Shown: in pieces, positions 47,438 through 58,562 of the stretch
Layout of the letters: every line of letters starts with the position of its first letter
How positions within the stretch are numbered: the stretch's first letter is position 1
DNA from: Cryptomeria japonica
Taxonomy: Eukaryota > Streptophyta > Pinopsida > Cupressales > Cupressaceae
NCBI RefSeq assembly: GCF_030272615.1
Contig: NC_081409.1
Location: 914,255,840-914,319,839, forward strand
Length of the DNA: 64,000 nt
Reading direction: 5' to 3'
Program-made: the position numbers and the translations under genes
Notes under the pieces: generated by a model
Told to the model about the DNA's origin: nothing
The model's input: the letters and a program-made list of their open reading frames with translations, nothing else
Database searches by the model: none

Positions 47438-48532
47438 AATGAGTCCCAACATAACCTAAGGAGGGAGCTAGAAGGACTAACTATCAGGATGAGTCAGGAG
47501 CTAGAAAATAGAAGAAAAGTTAAAGATCAAGTGAAGGGTAAGGAGCACGAGATCTCTAAGTTGAAACAAGAAATTGGTACCATTACCGCTTATCTGGAAG
47601 AGGGTAAGGAAGAGAAAGAATAAATGCAAGAAGACCTCAATGTAGCCATTTCTCAGAATGAAACCTTGATAAAAACCAATGATGATCTTTCCAAGGAACT
47701 TGCTAAGACAAAGGAGATACTTGCAAAGTTCAACCGAAGTGCTGCAAAGTTGGATAAAAAACTGGAAACAATGAAGCCATCAAAGCATACCTCTGGACTT
47801 GGTTTCTTTGCATATGAGGAAGGTGAAACCTATGGAGCCAAGACTGATGCACCAAAGTAGCAATCGGCACCTAAGATCAACCGAAGCAAAGGTAAGCCAA
47901 AGTTCAAACCTGTATGCTTTAACTATCATAAGGAAGGACATATTGTCAATGTGTGTAAGAGCAAGGCTTATAATAATTTTCCTTACATGCAAAACAACAA
48001 CCACAATGCTAGAACCGGTAGATTTAATGGTCATTGTTATGCTTGCAACAAGTTTGGACATAGATCTTTTGAGTGCAGATCAGTTATGAACAACCCTGGA
48101 CGTTATGCACCAAGATCTAAAGGAGTTGTCCCGGAACCTCCTATGAACTAGAACCCAAACTGGTACAGAACCTATGACCACTGGTCAAATGGTTATGGAG
48201 CAAAAAATAGTTGGAAAGCAACCTATTTGATCTGTCATGGTAGTGGTCAGACTACTGCAACATGCAGGAGGAAGAATCGAAATGTGAACATCGGGCCATG
48301 GAGATCACCTGGTATGGTATGCTATCATTGTCACAAACTGAGACATATTGCCAGAACATGCAGACTAAAAAAGAATCTATCGGGAGACATACCGGTCGAC
48401 CCAGAAGGAAAGGTTGATGTTGAAACCATTCAGGCTGATATGGATAAAATTTGGAAGAAGAAATCTGAAGAGAAGCCACAAGATGTACCAGTTTCCTCAC
48501 CCAGTGTGGAGACCCATGAACCGACAAATTAA
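47438..48532 (+). pseudogene. Element C gag, C-terminal part
   Basis: Continues the 15891-16094 frame after the right 9-bp copy (47438-47446). Coiled coil to about 47770, then a basic linker and knuckle-like motifs: CFNYHKEGHIVNVC (second Cys to Tyr), CYACNKFGHRSFEC, a damaged CHGSGQTTATC and CYHCHKLRHIARTC. Stops at 47621 (TAA), 47858 (TAG) and 48149 (TAG) in frame; a shift near 48150-48220 is possible because the last part is read from 48227. Homologous to the E and D gags. Confidence 0.75.
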
Positions 48533-48535
48533 TAG

Positions 48536-48988
48536 TGGTAACAATGTTTCAGACCCCCGGTGTGTATTGATAAAGTGTTTTATTGGTATTGGTTACCTGT
48601 CAACCGATAGAAGAAATGAAGTGGTAAAGCTAGGGTTTATACCCTATCGATGATGCATTTATTCTGGTAGGTATGAGCATGTTTAAAAGTGACTTTTGTC
48701 GTCATTTTTACTTACCTATTTTCACAAAAGAATTTTTCTAGCTTGATCAGTGAAACAAGAGTGATAAATGTTGCATACAAAAGAATCCAGAAAGAAATCT
48801 TGCACAAGATTTTGCAGCCATTTCAAGTTATTCAGAGTGGAGGTCAAAGTGGTAAAATAAGCTTTTGGAGAAGTGTGTTGTGTTCGACATCGGCGAACCC
48901 TAGTTTGAATTTGACATCGGCGAACCCTAGTTCAGAGTGAAAAGGTATTCTTCGTCGAAACCCTCTCATCATTCGAAATTATTTAGTA
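48536..48988 (+). other. Spacer between gag and ORF2 of C
   Basis: No gene. TTGACATCGGCGAACCCTAG-like sequence occurs twice, near 48885 and 48910, shortly before the ORF2 ATG. CGAACCCTAG and GTCGAAACCCTC look like the 5' leader of a plant mRNA. Confidence 0.4.
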
Positions 48989-51900
48989 ATGGCCTCTTCA
49001 TCCAAAATCCCTTCTAGTTCTACCGAACCTGAGGAGTCATCTGAGTTTCTTAGGAAGAAGGTGAAATATAATGCCCTATCTCAAATTCCCGTCGGAGTCA
49101 TTGTCGCAGGGGATGTTTCAGGATACATTGATTGCAAAATGAAAGACCTAGGGTCTCTAATGATTCACTCCTAGTTAATTTTGTTATGTGGAAAAGACAA
49201 GAAGATTAAACCAGAATATAGTGTGATCAAGAAGAAGAAATTTCACAATGCAGTGTATTTTCTCAAAGAATTCACAGATGATCACATAAGGATCATTCTA
49301 AGTAGGGTTCATGGTGATAAGATGTATCTTCAGAAAACCCATGATATCACACCGGAGGCAATCCATGTCGTGACCAGTTTCTATAATGTTGGAGAAATCC
49401 TTGTTCTTCACAAGATCACAAAATTCAAAGTGACAGAGCTCATCGGTTCTGTGAGCGACCAATAGGAAATGACTATAAACACCATAAGAGATGACTTGGT
49501 GAAGTATGCATGCATGGATATTGGGTATAGAGTATTCTATGCTAGCAGAATGAATTATGTTCCTACAGCTGCGGTGCATGCCGCTTATAGGATGATCAAG
49601 GAAGATGCAGAATATGACTTATGTACCTGCATGCAAAAACAACTCATGGAGAATCTGAAGTCCATCAAAGAGGACAAGACACTGAGGTTTAAGCTTGGTC
49701 AACTACTTGTCCATTTGTTTTTCTATTTTCAAGGGTATTTTCCAGGAGTCAGTGATGTTCAATGGTCAACTGACCTACTGGTTTCAAGACAAATAGAGGA
49801 GAGTCTACAAGCAGTGGGATTTGCTTATCCGGAAACTCTGAACAGGTATTTTGATGAGTTCAAACTGAAGATGAACCAGAGAATTAGAATATCAGGTGAT
49901 CTAGTTAAAAAATATGAAGATGATATCTGTTTCACAATCAAAGTGGATCATTGCATAATGGAAGCGGTTGAGCCTAGACAAGATGAAGTTGAGCCTATCG
50001 GCTATGAAGTTGTGAATGATATACTTACTAGGTATGCCTCTACCCTACTTGCTTCACCACTAGATCCAAAGAAGAAGAGGACCAATACTTACTCAAAGAG
50101 GATCAAACCTGTTGAAGTACCAAAGTAGAAGAAGAGGAAAGTTGTGTCATCGGCATCGGCACCGGTTACATCCACTGCCAGTGCAAAAGTGACCAAGAGG
50201 TCACTAGCCAAAAAGAAACCAGAGGCCATTCTGCCAAAGGTATTTGAAAGGAAGAGAAAAAATAGGAATAACACATCGGATTCAGAAGACACTGGACCAG
50301 AGGTAGAAATGAAGAAGATAAAGCAACCAAGTAAGAAGACAAAGACAATAAGTAATGTACCTGCAACCTCTGCACCAGTAAATATACATGTTGCTTCTTA
50401 CCAGCCTATGACTCATTTTCAAAGGATTATGAAGAATGTTAGAAGGAAAATTCTTGATGATCTTAAAGATTATTTTGATGATCTTAGCGATAGTGAAAAG
50501 GAAGAAGTAGAGCTAGAGGTCATTAAATATTTGTGTGATAATGATCGGTCTCTGACTGACATTAAACCTATTGTTCCTAATTCTTTGTATAATTATTTGG
50601 ATAATAAATGGTGCATTTTCATTGAAAAGGAGCAAGAAATTAGGGAAGAAAATTTTGCCCCATATTTTCCTGATGCTTCTAGTTTAGAACTGTTTGAGAT
50701 TCTTAATCGGTACAAAGGGATCTTTTTCATGCAAAAAAGAAGACTTCAACTACTCAGAGGAAAAACCTCTGAAGTGGAAAAATACACCCATCTACAGGTT
50801 AAAGAAGTTGTCAAAATGCAGAGGGTATCCAAAGCAAATCGACAGGCTGAGCAAGAGCCTGACCTATCTACATTCAAACTGGATGAAGTTTTCAATAGTT
50901 AGGGTGAAACAATAGCAGAACAAAATGACCCCATTGATGTTGATACACTAGATGTTGAGGACTCCACTCCAGAGAAGGAGAAAGATGAAGAGGAGAGAGT
51001 GGAGAAAGAAAACGATGAGAAAGCGGCAAAAGAGAATGTTGAGAAAGAGAAACAAGAGAAAGAGAAATAGGAGAAAGAAAGAGCGGAGCAAGAAAAAGAT
51101 GACAAGGAGAGAGTGGAAAAGGAAAAATAAGAGAAGAAGAGAGTACATGAGAAGGAAGAAGAGAAGAAGAAGGAAGAAGAGAAGAAGAAGGAAGAAGAAA
51201 AGAAGAAGGAAGAAGAGAGGAAGAAGAGAGGAAGAAAGAAGAAGAGAAGAAGAAAGTGGAGAAGGATAAAGAAAAGAAAGAAAAGGCCGACAAGGAGTCC
51301 AAAAAAAAAGAAAGAACAAGATGTCATTCAATTTGTTGTTGACACTCTTTCCAATCTAATCCCCAGTACCAACCTCCCCAGTACCGATTCCTCATTGGCC
51401 AACCTAAAACTATTATGCACATTAGTGGATGATCAATTTCAATCACTCGAAGATGTTGCCCAGACCACTGCAAAGAAAAACCATGAAAAGGCACTCAAAG
51501 TTGCACTGGTGAAACAATTTCATGAAGATAAAGACAAGTTGACCCACTAGAGGGATGATATCAGTCTAGCAATGGTTGAAGGACAAATGCTTTTGAGCAA
51601 GATATGCCAGCCCGATCTATTCTATAATGATGCTTTGAAGAAGAAATGTCAAATCCAATCAGAGTTAAAGCAACATATAGTCAACTTCAAATTGCCATAT
51701 GATTCCTTCACAGTGTATGGACAAACTGTTCACACTCACCAGCAGTAGATTGCAAAGATTGAAGTGGAGATCTTCAAGTGAACTTTAGATCTGCGAGAGC
51801 TCTATTTGCTTTTATTACCCAAGTTGTAGGTTCTTTAGAAGTGTTTTCTAAACATGGAGGCTATTATTGTTACACAGGAATTGAGCACCATCGATGCCAT

Positions 51901-52036
51901 GGAGGAGTTAGCTTTCCAGATGAAGACTCAAAGTGAAATTGTTGCCTCTCTCCTAGATACTTGGTCAACAGACATGAAGGATTTCCTGAAAAACTTTAAA
52001 TCTATTTTTGAAAATTTTTACTCTTTATTGTCATAA
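48989..52036 (+). pseudogene. ORF2 of element C: unknown protein, decayed but in one frame
   Basis: ATG at 48989 and a single frame to TAA at 52034, about 1016 codons, with no frameshift. Internal stops are 49172, 49463, 50126, 50900, 51068, 51548, 51746, 51827 and 51836 (TAG), 51128 (TAA) and 51779 (TGA). Conserved with E: IPVGVIVAGDVSGYIDCKM, IRIILSRVHGDKMYLQKTH, a block YPETLNRYFDEFKLKM..RIR, and a shared overall length. A basic KKRK-type segment at 50125-50260 could be a nuclear signal. A Lys/Glu low-complexity tract spans 50980-51310, followed by a helical C-terminus. Family and function unknown. Confidence 0.7.
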
Positions 52037-52302
52037 ACATATACTATGTTTTTATGTTATGCAATATGATTTTGGTAACTCAGAGGAGTGGTAAACACAC
52101 TATGTTTTGTATTACTTTGTCATTGTTGGCAAAAGGGGGACTAGTATTCATGAAAATTTTATGGGGAGTAGCATTAAATTTGTACATGGTTGTAATTTTG
52201 GCAAAGGGAGTAGTGTATATGCTTAGGGGAAGTAAATTTTGATTATGGCATCATTTTTGTTTTGTAAGCACTTAGATGTCAAATTTTCCTAAGTGTTGCC
52301 AT

Positions 52303-52321
52303 CAATGCCAAAGGGGGAGAT
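52303..52321 (+). other. Polypurine tract of C
   Basis: CAATGCCAAAGGGGGAGAT directly before the 3' LTR. Similar tracts occur at about 52126-52140 and 52199-52210. Confidence 0.8.
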
Positions 52322-53477
52322 TGTTGGTATTTTGATGATGTTTAGTTGTGATTGTCATTGATGGACACACACTTATTTTATGTATGAGTTTCTCAACCGG
52401 TAAATGTGTTGTATTGATCACATCGGTATTATATATATGCCATTGAATGTATAGTTTTTCTTTATAGAAGACTATTGGTATTTTGCAGAAGATGCTTACC
52501 GGTCAAAGCATGACTGAAGACCTCAAGCGGTATGAAGACATCAAGCGATATGAAGACCTCAAGCAAAATGAGGACCCCTAATGACAATTAATCTTTTTGA
52601 TCAGAACACTATGTTCCAATTTACCAGCCTTTATTTATCAGTAATCTGTATACTATGTTAAACCGGTTAAATTATAGAGTGTGATGAGCTATCATCCACC
52701 GACACTTTGGCGGTGCTTCTGTGTCGTGTTACCAAATGTGTCTAGATGCTTTGAACCTAGGAAATTGTAATCCAATCTCATTAGACTGACATGAAATCAG
52801 CTTCCTATTTAAGGACATCATGTATAGGGTTTTTAAGGGCGAGTGTGTGTATATTGAAGAGAGAAGTTGCTATAGAAGCATCGTGAAATAGAGATTAAAC
52901 ATGCAAAGGATAGAAGACTGAAGTAATGTTGCAAAGAATTAACAGAGAACAGTCAAGTATCTAATCAAGCATTATGTGCTACTTTCTAGATCATTCACTT
53001 GTTGATTACTAATCCCTTCGACAAGTCTAAAACCCTTAACTAGGTAGGCCCAGTCAAGCCTTTTGTAAATCCTGTAACAAGGTGGTTCACAATTGTGGAT
53101 TTGAAATCCTTTAACAGGGTAGTGTTTAACAGGACTTATCTCCTAACAGAGATCTAGATTCCTAACAGGATCTGTTTTGGTGAATAACATTGTAAGGCCT
53201 TAACCGGTCTAACCTTAACCGATCTGGTTACTATTTTGCAAATAGTTGACTTGTAAGTTTTACTCACCATGGTTTTTCCCATTTGGGTTTGCACGTCAAA
53301 ATATCTTGTGTTATGGTGATTATGCTTCTGTGGGTGAATTCTTTATTTTCTATTTGGCTTATCAGTGTTTTAACCGGTTTGTTGTTTAAACTATTATACC
53401 GGTTTGTAGTAAAATTGTTTAAGAGTTTGGTTATGTTTTTGGGCATACTAATTCACCCTCCCTCTTAGTGTTCATCA
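52322..53477 (+). repeat. 3' LTR of element C
   Basis: 1156 bp, the partner of 14720-15840, with scattered differences and a short extra stretch near 53207 (a repeated TAACCGATCTGG-like piece). The target duplication CCTCA follows. Confidence 0.9.
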
Positions 53478-53482
53478 CCTCA

Positions 53483-54691
53483 ATCACGTTTGCATGACTA
53501 CAAAGGATAGTCTTCAAGCAAAAACCCTTACTAAGAACTCTAGGAATAGAAGCTACCCGATTCACCTCCGAAAGGTGGATAATCTTTGTGCAAGGGAGAT
53601 AGTAAACTTTCCATATCATGCCCCTATTAGCGTTTGGAGTCGGCTAATATGGCATTGAGGATCCATTGTGTGAGAATCAACAGACATATTCTGAATAGCT
53701 ATTGTGTGTGTATCTGATTCAGCAAGAAAATATTTTCCTCCTCATTTGACTTCCTAGGATAGTAGGTTGTGCTTGAAGTCTCTATTTGCGTCAATGGCAA
53801 ATGTGTTTTCTATGTCTTCTTGCCAAAAGTAGAATTAGTATAAAACACTACCCCTTCAAATTCCACTTTTTCATTATCAAACCCCTATTTCCCTCATCGT
53901 CATCCATATCAAATCCCTAATCCATTTTCATCCATCTAAACAATCATCAATCCCCAACCAATATCTCTATTCTATCATTAATCCAATCTGGGGTAACCTT
54001 CCCCTTCCTCTTCATACCATCAATGCATTCTTCCACAATCATTTTCATTCCATCCTTAAGGACTTAGCACATTAGCCTAATCAAATCTCCAAAATATCAA
54101 TCAATCCTATTAAATCCAATCAATCAAATTATCCAATCATCCAATCAATCAGTCAACCTCATCCTAAGGTTAATACTTTGTGAAAGTTTGATTTAGACCT
54201 TTATCTTTAATCGATCAATCAATTAGTTTTTGTTCTTGGGAAAGGATCTCCCCCAATTACCTTTGGTTAATCATTTTGGGTTTATCAAAACCCTAATCCT
54301 TTTACCCTCTTATGCTTAGAGATGTAAGGTTACCCTAAGTAGAAGAAGGTTTGATCAATTGGAAAGGTCTAAATTTTATCTAGCTTGGTTGTCACCTTGC
54401 TTGTGATCCACATCATCAATTCCCATCTAAGTCCTAATCTAGGGGCTAAGGTGTCATCCTAATCCAAATCAATCTTGTCCTAATCCAAGGACTAATCCAG
54501 TCAAATCAAACCCAATCTAATCCAATCAAGTCCAATCCAATCCACAAAAATCAAATCAAATACAATCAATCCTCAATCCAATCCAAATTTTCTAAGTCCT
54601 AATCCTCATCTTCATCTAGCATCATCTCATAATTTTCCTCAATCAAGTCTAACTTATCCCCTCATTCTCATCATTTTGAGGTTACCCTTGC
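53483..54691. other. Continuation of the G region, no gene seen
   Basis: 1.2 kb that joins 14714 once C is removed. It is rich in CCAATC / AATCAATC words from about 54060 to 54600. I see no ORF, LTR end or primer site. Confidence 0.45.
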
Positions 54692-56467
54692 ATGGTCTAC
54701 ACATGCTCACAAAATAAAAGTTGGCTACCCAAAATCCATAATCAAGCATCATGGATTGGTTCAAAGTTCAAGGATCACCCTATCAACCATGCCCATCAAG
54801 TCTCCCACCCCAACCCACTCATCAATTCAATCCCAATTCATCTCACATCTCTTATTCTTCCTTTAAAAAGGGAAATCCATCTTATTCCCCATCCAATTCT
54901 TTATATTAATTCTCATCCACATACCCCTCTGATCCAATATGTATACCTCCATCTCCCCCCCCCATCCACATACCCATCCTCATCTTTTTACAACACCTTC
55001 ATCACCTCCACTCCCCATCCAAGTTACTTACATCATAATCCTCCAATCCTTAATACCAATCCACCAATCCATAATCCCAACCCTTCATCTAATACTAAAC
55101 CTCCACATAATCCTAATCCTCTGAAATCTGCTTCATCCCCATCCTCTAAGTCCTTAATTCGTAATCTTATCCAAGGCATGCTAGCAAAGGACACAAAATC
55201 CCCACCTCAAAACAAATCTACCAAAACTCCTCAAGTCCTCCATCCACCTCCATCACCTCCAATTCAATACGACCCTCAAATCCATAATTTTCATGATACC
55301 ACCATCCCCCCATCCACCCAAGTTAAAGAATCCATAACCTTCGACATCAAACCATCCCCACAACTCCAAACATGCCAAGAGCTTGTTCCAACGCATGCTA
55401 GCATAGATTTCTCTTCACCTCAAGATCAAAGAATTCATCCATCCCATGATACCTCTCCATCTCAAAATCCATGTCTACCCTCCACTCCATCTGATGATAT
55501 CATCCCCTCCACTTCCTCTCATGATCATATAATCCCTCCATCCAATGCTCTCCTTCCATCCCAAGATCTCGTCACCTCTATCCAATCTATCCACGAATCC
55601 CATACCTATCAACTTGACTCTTCCACCTTCATCCATTTGGGTTTTCTCCAAGATCTTACAATCCCTTGTACATCCCATCCCCCTCAAAATGGACTCGCAT
55701 CTTGTTTCCGAAATAATAAGTATCCTATTGGGAAAAGAAAAGCTCAAGATGTTGGTACATCTCTTATTCCTCCTAAATCCAAAAGTCCTTCATATAAATC
55801 AAAATCCCACCATCCCCGGTCATCCACATCCATCTTAGGACCCTATGTTCCCAAGCTAAATCTTCAATTCCTTCCATCCATTTTGGGTCCTTACATCCCG
55901 CCATCCACCACTCCATCACCTCAAATAATCCCTAAGAAAGGTCAATAAAGGCACACATCATTGAATCCCTCCCAACACTTTCCCTCCATCATCCCACCAT
56001 CCATAAAATCCCTAAGTCATCCATCCTCATACACCCATATCATTTCTATTGGAAGCAATTTGGATGCCAAATCTGAAAAGCATAAAGTCAAAAATCCACA
56101 AAAATCCAAAGATCAACATGTCTCATCAAAAAGACATGCTCAAGAAAAGAAAAATATGATTTGAAAGAAGGAAAAATCAAAAAGGCCACAAAGGCTTAGA
56201 AAGAAACTCTCAAAAACTATGTAGATTCCCAAAATACTCATAGAAGAAATGAACCTCAAAGTAAAATTCAAATTCGCATCCAAACTTGAAAATCCAAAAG
56301 CTTCATCCACTTATAGGTCCTCCAATCCTCCATTTAATAACCCTCCATCATCAAAATCCATTTTGGGTCCTTATGTCCCAAAATTCACCATCCCAAGTGC
56401 ATCACTCCCTTCATCTATTTTGGGTCCACATTTCCCAAAATCTACATTTTATCCTCATCTAATTTAA
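54692..56467 (+). pseudogene. Pro/Ser/His-rich ORF with SILGPYVPK repeats
   Basis: Open from ATG 54692 to TAA 55946 (418 codons). The same frame is then open again at 55961-56161 and 56249-56464, so a protein of about 590 codons has probably been cut by stops. Composition is extreme (Pro, Ser, His, Asn, Ile) on a CCATCC/AATCC-rich DNA. Four copies of SILGPYVPK-like sequence lie near 55830, 55880, 56357 and 56418. No known domain. It lies in the G element internal region, so it may be a retroelement accessory or gag-linker ORF. Chance openness of biased DNA is the alternative, but the spaced peptide repeat argues against it. Confidence 0.4.
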
Positions 56468-56738
56468 AACCCCCTCTCCACCACCCTTCAAGGTGTGTGC
56501 CAATGTTGATCTTCCACAAGTTTTTCAAAACCCCACCCATTATCCAACATCCATTTTCCATAATACCATCCTTCGCATAAGTCCTCATCCCCCTTCATCC
56601 TTCATCCACTTCATCTCCCTAATTATTTCTAACAACATCTATGAGCATACCCCCAATTCAAAGAAGCACTAAGGGATACTATCCATGGAACTAGATGATT
56701 GATTCCTCCCTTCCTCCTTCACGCATCCACTATCTTTC
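56468..56738. other. Short flank before Tat-3
   Basis: No feature seen. The five bases before the Tat-3 LTR are CTTTC; the matching right copy would lie outside the window. Confidence 0.4.
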
Positions 56739-58396
56739 TGTAACGTCATAAATTGTACGCACTTGGTAAAGCAGTACAATTTAACACCTAGTTTAGCACC
56801 CGCCTTGGCACAGTTGCATTTTGCATTGCATTTCCCCTTTAGCACTTAATTAATCAAATTATTTAGGTCTAAAGGTTCTATTTCATCATTTTCCACATCA
56901 TAAAGTCGGGCCCTTTCATTAAAGCGTGCCCCTTTCATTTTATTCTTCCAATACACTACTTAATCAAAAACCCTAATTACGCCCTATTTTGAGCTTGGGG
57001 GCTTGATTTTGGGGGTCAAAACATCTCAAAATCACCTGTAACTTCGGGATTCTCTCTAAAATCATCATATCTGACGGGCCTGAAAATTTGGTGAAAAGTT
57101 GTCAGGACCGTGGCGCTCGGAGTGCACACGGTCCCGGACATTTTTCCCAAAATTTTAGGAGCGCGATCCAATCATAAAATAAAGCTTAACCCCAAGAAAT
57201 TGGTGGGATATTCAATCTCTAGGTCGGCCAAAAATTGGAATTGAGACCTAGGGTTTCATACATAAGAGCTCTCTTTCTTCATTTGAAGGGATCCAAATTT
57301 TGTTTTCAAGAACCTCATATGCAGTGAAAGAGCAGATCTTTGAAGACTTCAACAACATTCAACATCCCTCTATCAAGCATTTATCAAATCTATTCATCCA
57401 TTTAGGGCTTGGAAGACATTGAAGAACAATAGGAGATCACCGACTGAAGATTGGCTTGTACCTCTCCCTTGGGGGTTGGGTATGGTTTCATGTTGTTTTC
57501 ATGTCTTTGCATAAGCTTCAATATATCATTTATCCATGCTTTAGATCACTTTGCATCTTGATTTAGAGCATTTACATTATCATTTACAAGCAATTAGGGT
57601 TTACTTCCTAGGTTGCTCTAGTTTGCTTACTTGCATTTTAGATCTTGCACACACACAAGGTCTGCACACACATTACTTTTACAATACAACTTGGCTATTC
57701 ATGGAGGTGGAAATCACCGAAGCGGGGGTTTGACTAAGGAAAAACCCTATATAGCCACCCAAACACCTTTTTCAGATATAAGTGCAGGTTTCAGGACTCG
57801 GACGACGCCGCAGGTTGCAGATCCGAAAAAAGCAGGTCGAGACAGCACCCCACATCAAATTGCAGAGCGGAATACCAGGACAGGGGCGTGGGGCACCCTG
57901 GTCCTGCCAGGACAGGGGCGCTGGGTGCCCTGGTCCCTGGGACAGAGGCACTGGGCGCCCTGGTCCTCCTGACAGACAGCATTTTAGACAGTTTTCCAGA
58001 GTGCAAAACAGCAGTTTCAGGTGCAGTTCTGGGACAGAATCAGGACAGTGGCGCCCGCGCCCCCGTCCTGAACATTTTCAGTCAAAATTTGACTCCGGGT
58101 ACGCATCTGCATTCCTGTTTTATCCTTGTGTTTATAGCTTTCCATTGTTTAAGTTCAATTCTGCAATCTTGTTGTTAGCTCATACTTGCATTTTAGGGTT
58201 AGGAATTGAACTTGCATAATCTTACCTTTCAATTACAACAAAGGAATAGAAACCCTAATAGGTAACCCGTGGCTCTCTTTTTCACAAAAAGAAGTAGCCA
58301 ATTGTGTGATACCTCTAGGCTCTTTCGTATTCTGTAATGTGTGACAAGAGGTAGGATTAGGACATGATAACCTAGTCTCGCTTTTTCCCTCACACA
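56739..58396 (+). repeat. 5' LTR of Tat-3
   Basis: Starts TGTAACGTCAT and ends ...CCTCACACA, 1658 bp, with a CTATATAG TATA box near 57748. Both ends are inferred from TG/CA and the primer site, since the second LTR is not in the window. Confidence 0.75.
57868..57975 (+). repeat. GC-rich tandem repeat in the Tat-3 LTR
   Basis: Three imperfect units of about 33-36 bp built from GGACAGGGGCG, CTGGGTGCCCTGGTCC and variants, then a partial inverted copy (GGCGCCCGCGCCCCCGTCC) near 58050. It lies downstream of the TATA box, so it would be transcribed. Cores such as GGGCGCCC are palindromic. Confidence 0.7.
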
Positions 58397-58399
58397 TTT

Positions 58400-58417
58400 T
58401 GGTGAACCCGACGTGAA
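58400..58417 (+). other. Primer binding site of Tat-3 (tRNA-Trp, standard 18 bases)
   Basis: TGGTGAACCCGACGTGAA, the same first 18 bases as in Tat-2. The match to tRNA-Trp stops at base 18. Confidence 0.8.
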
Positions 58418-58562
58418 ACTATCATTGTTTCTTCTTGCATTGCATTTGTTAGATCTAGATCTAGATCTAGTGTGTTTTCATTTCATTTTTATTAAAAAGA
58501 AAAAAAAAAGAGTGTGTTTCTTTGCATTGTGTGTTTAAATTTCATGCAATTTTTATTTCAAA

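Larger units (their letters stand above)
14720..53477 (+). mobile_element. Element C: pol-less copia/SIRE-like element, split by a large insertion
   Basis: LTRs at 14720-15840 and 52322-53477 are flanked by the 5-bp duplication CCTCA (14715-14719 and 53478-53482). Both LTRs start TGTTG and end ATCA. The primer site is initiator-Met type, and the polypurine tract AAAGGGGGAGA has the form found in plant SIRE-like copia elements. Without the F insertion the element is about 7.4 kb and encodes a gag and ORF2. There is no protease, RT, RNase H or integrase, so it must depend on proteins from elsewhere. Confidence 0.85.

Noticed and set aside
50899-51331. Minus-strand Ser/Phe/Leu-rich ORFs opposite the ORF2 of C
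   Set aside because: They are shadows of the Lys/Glu-rich GAAGAAGAG tract of ORF2; composition alone keeps them open.
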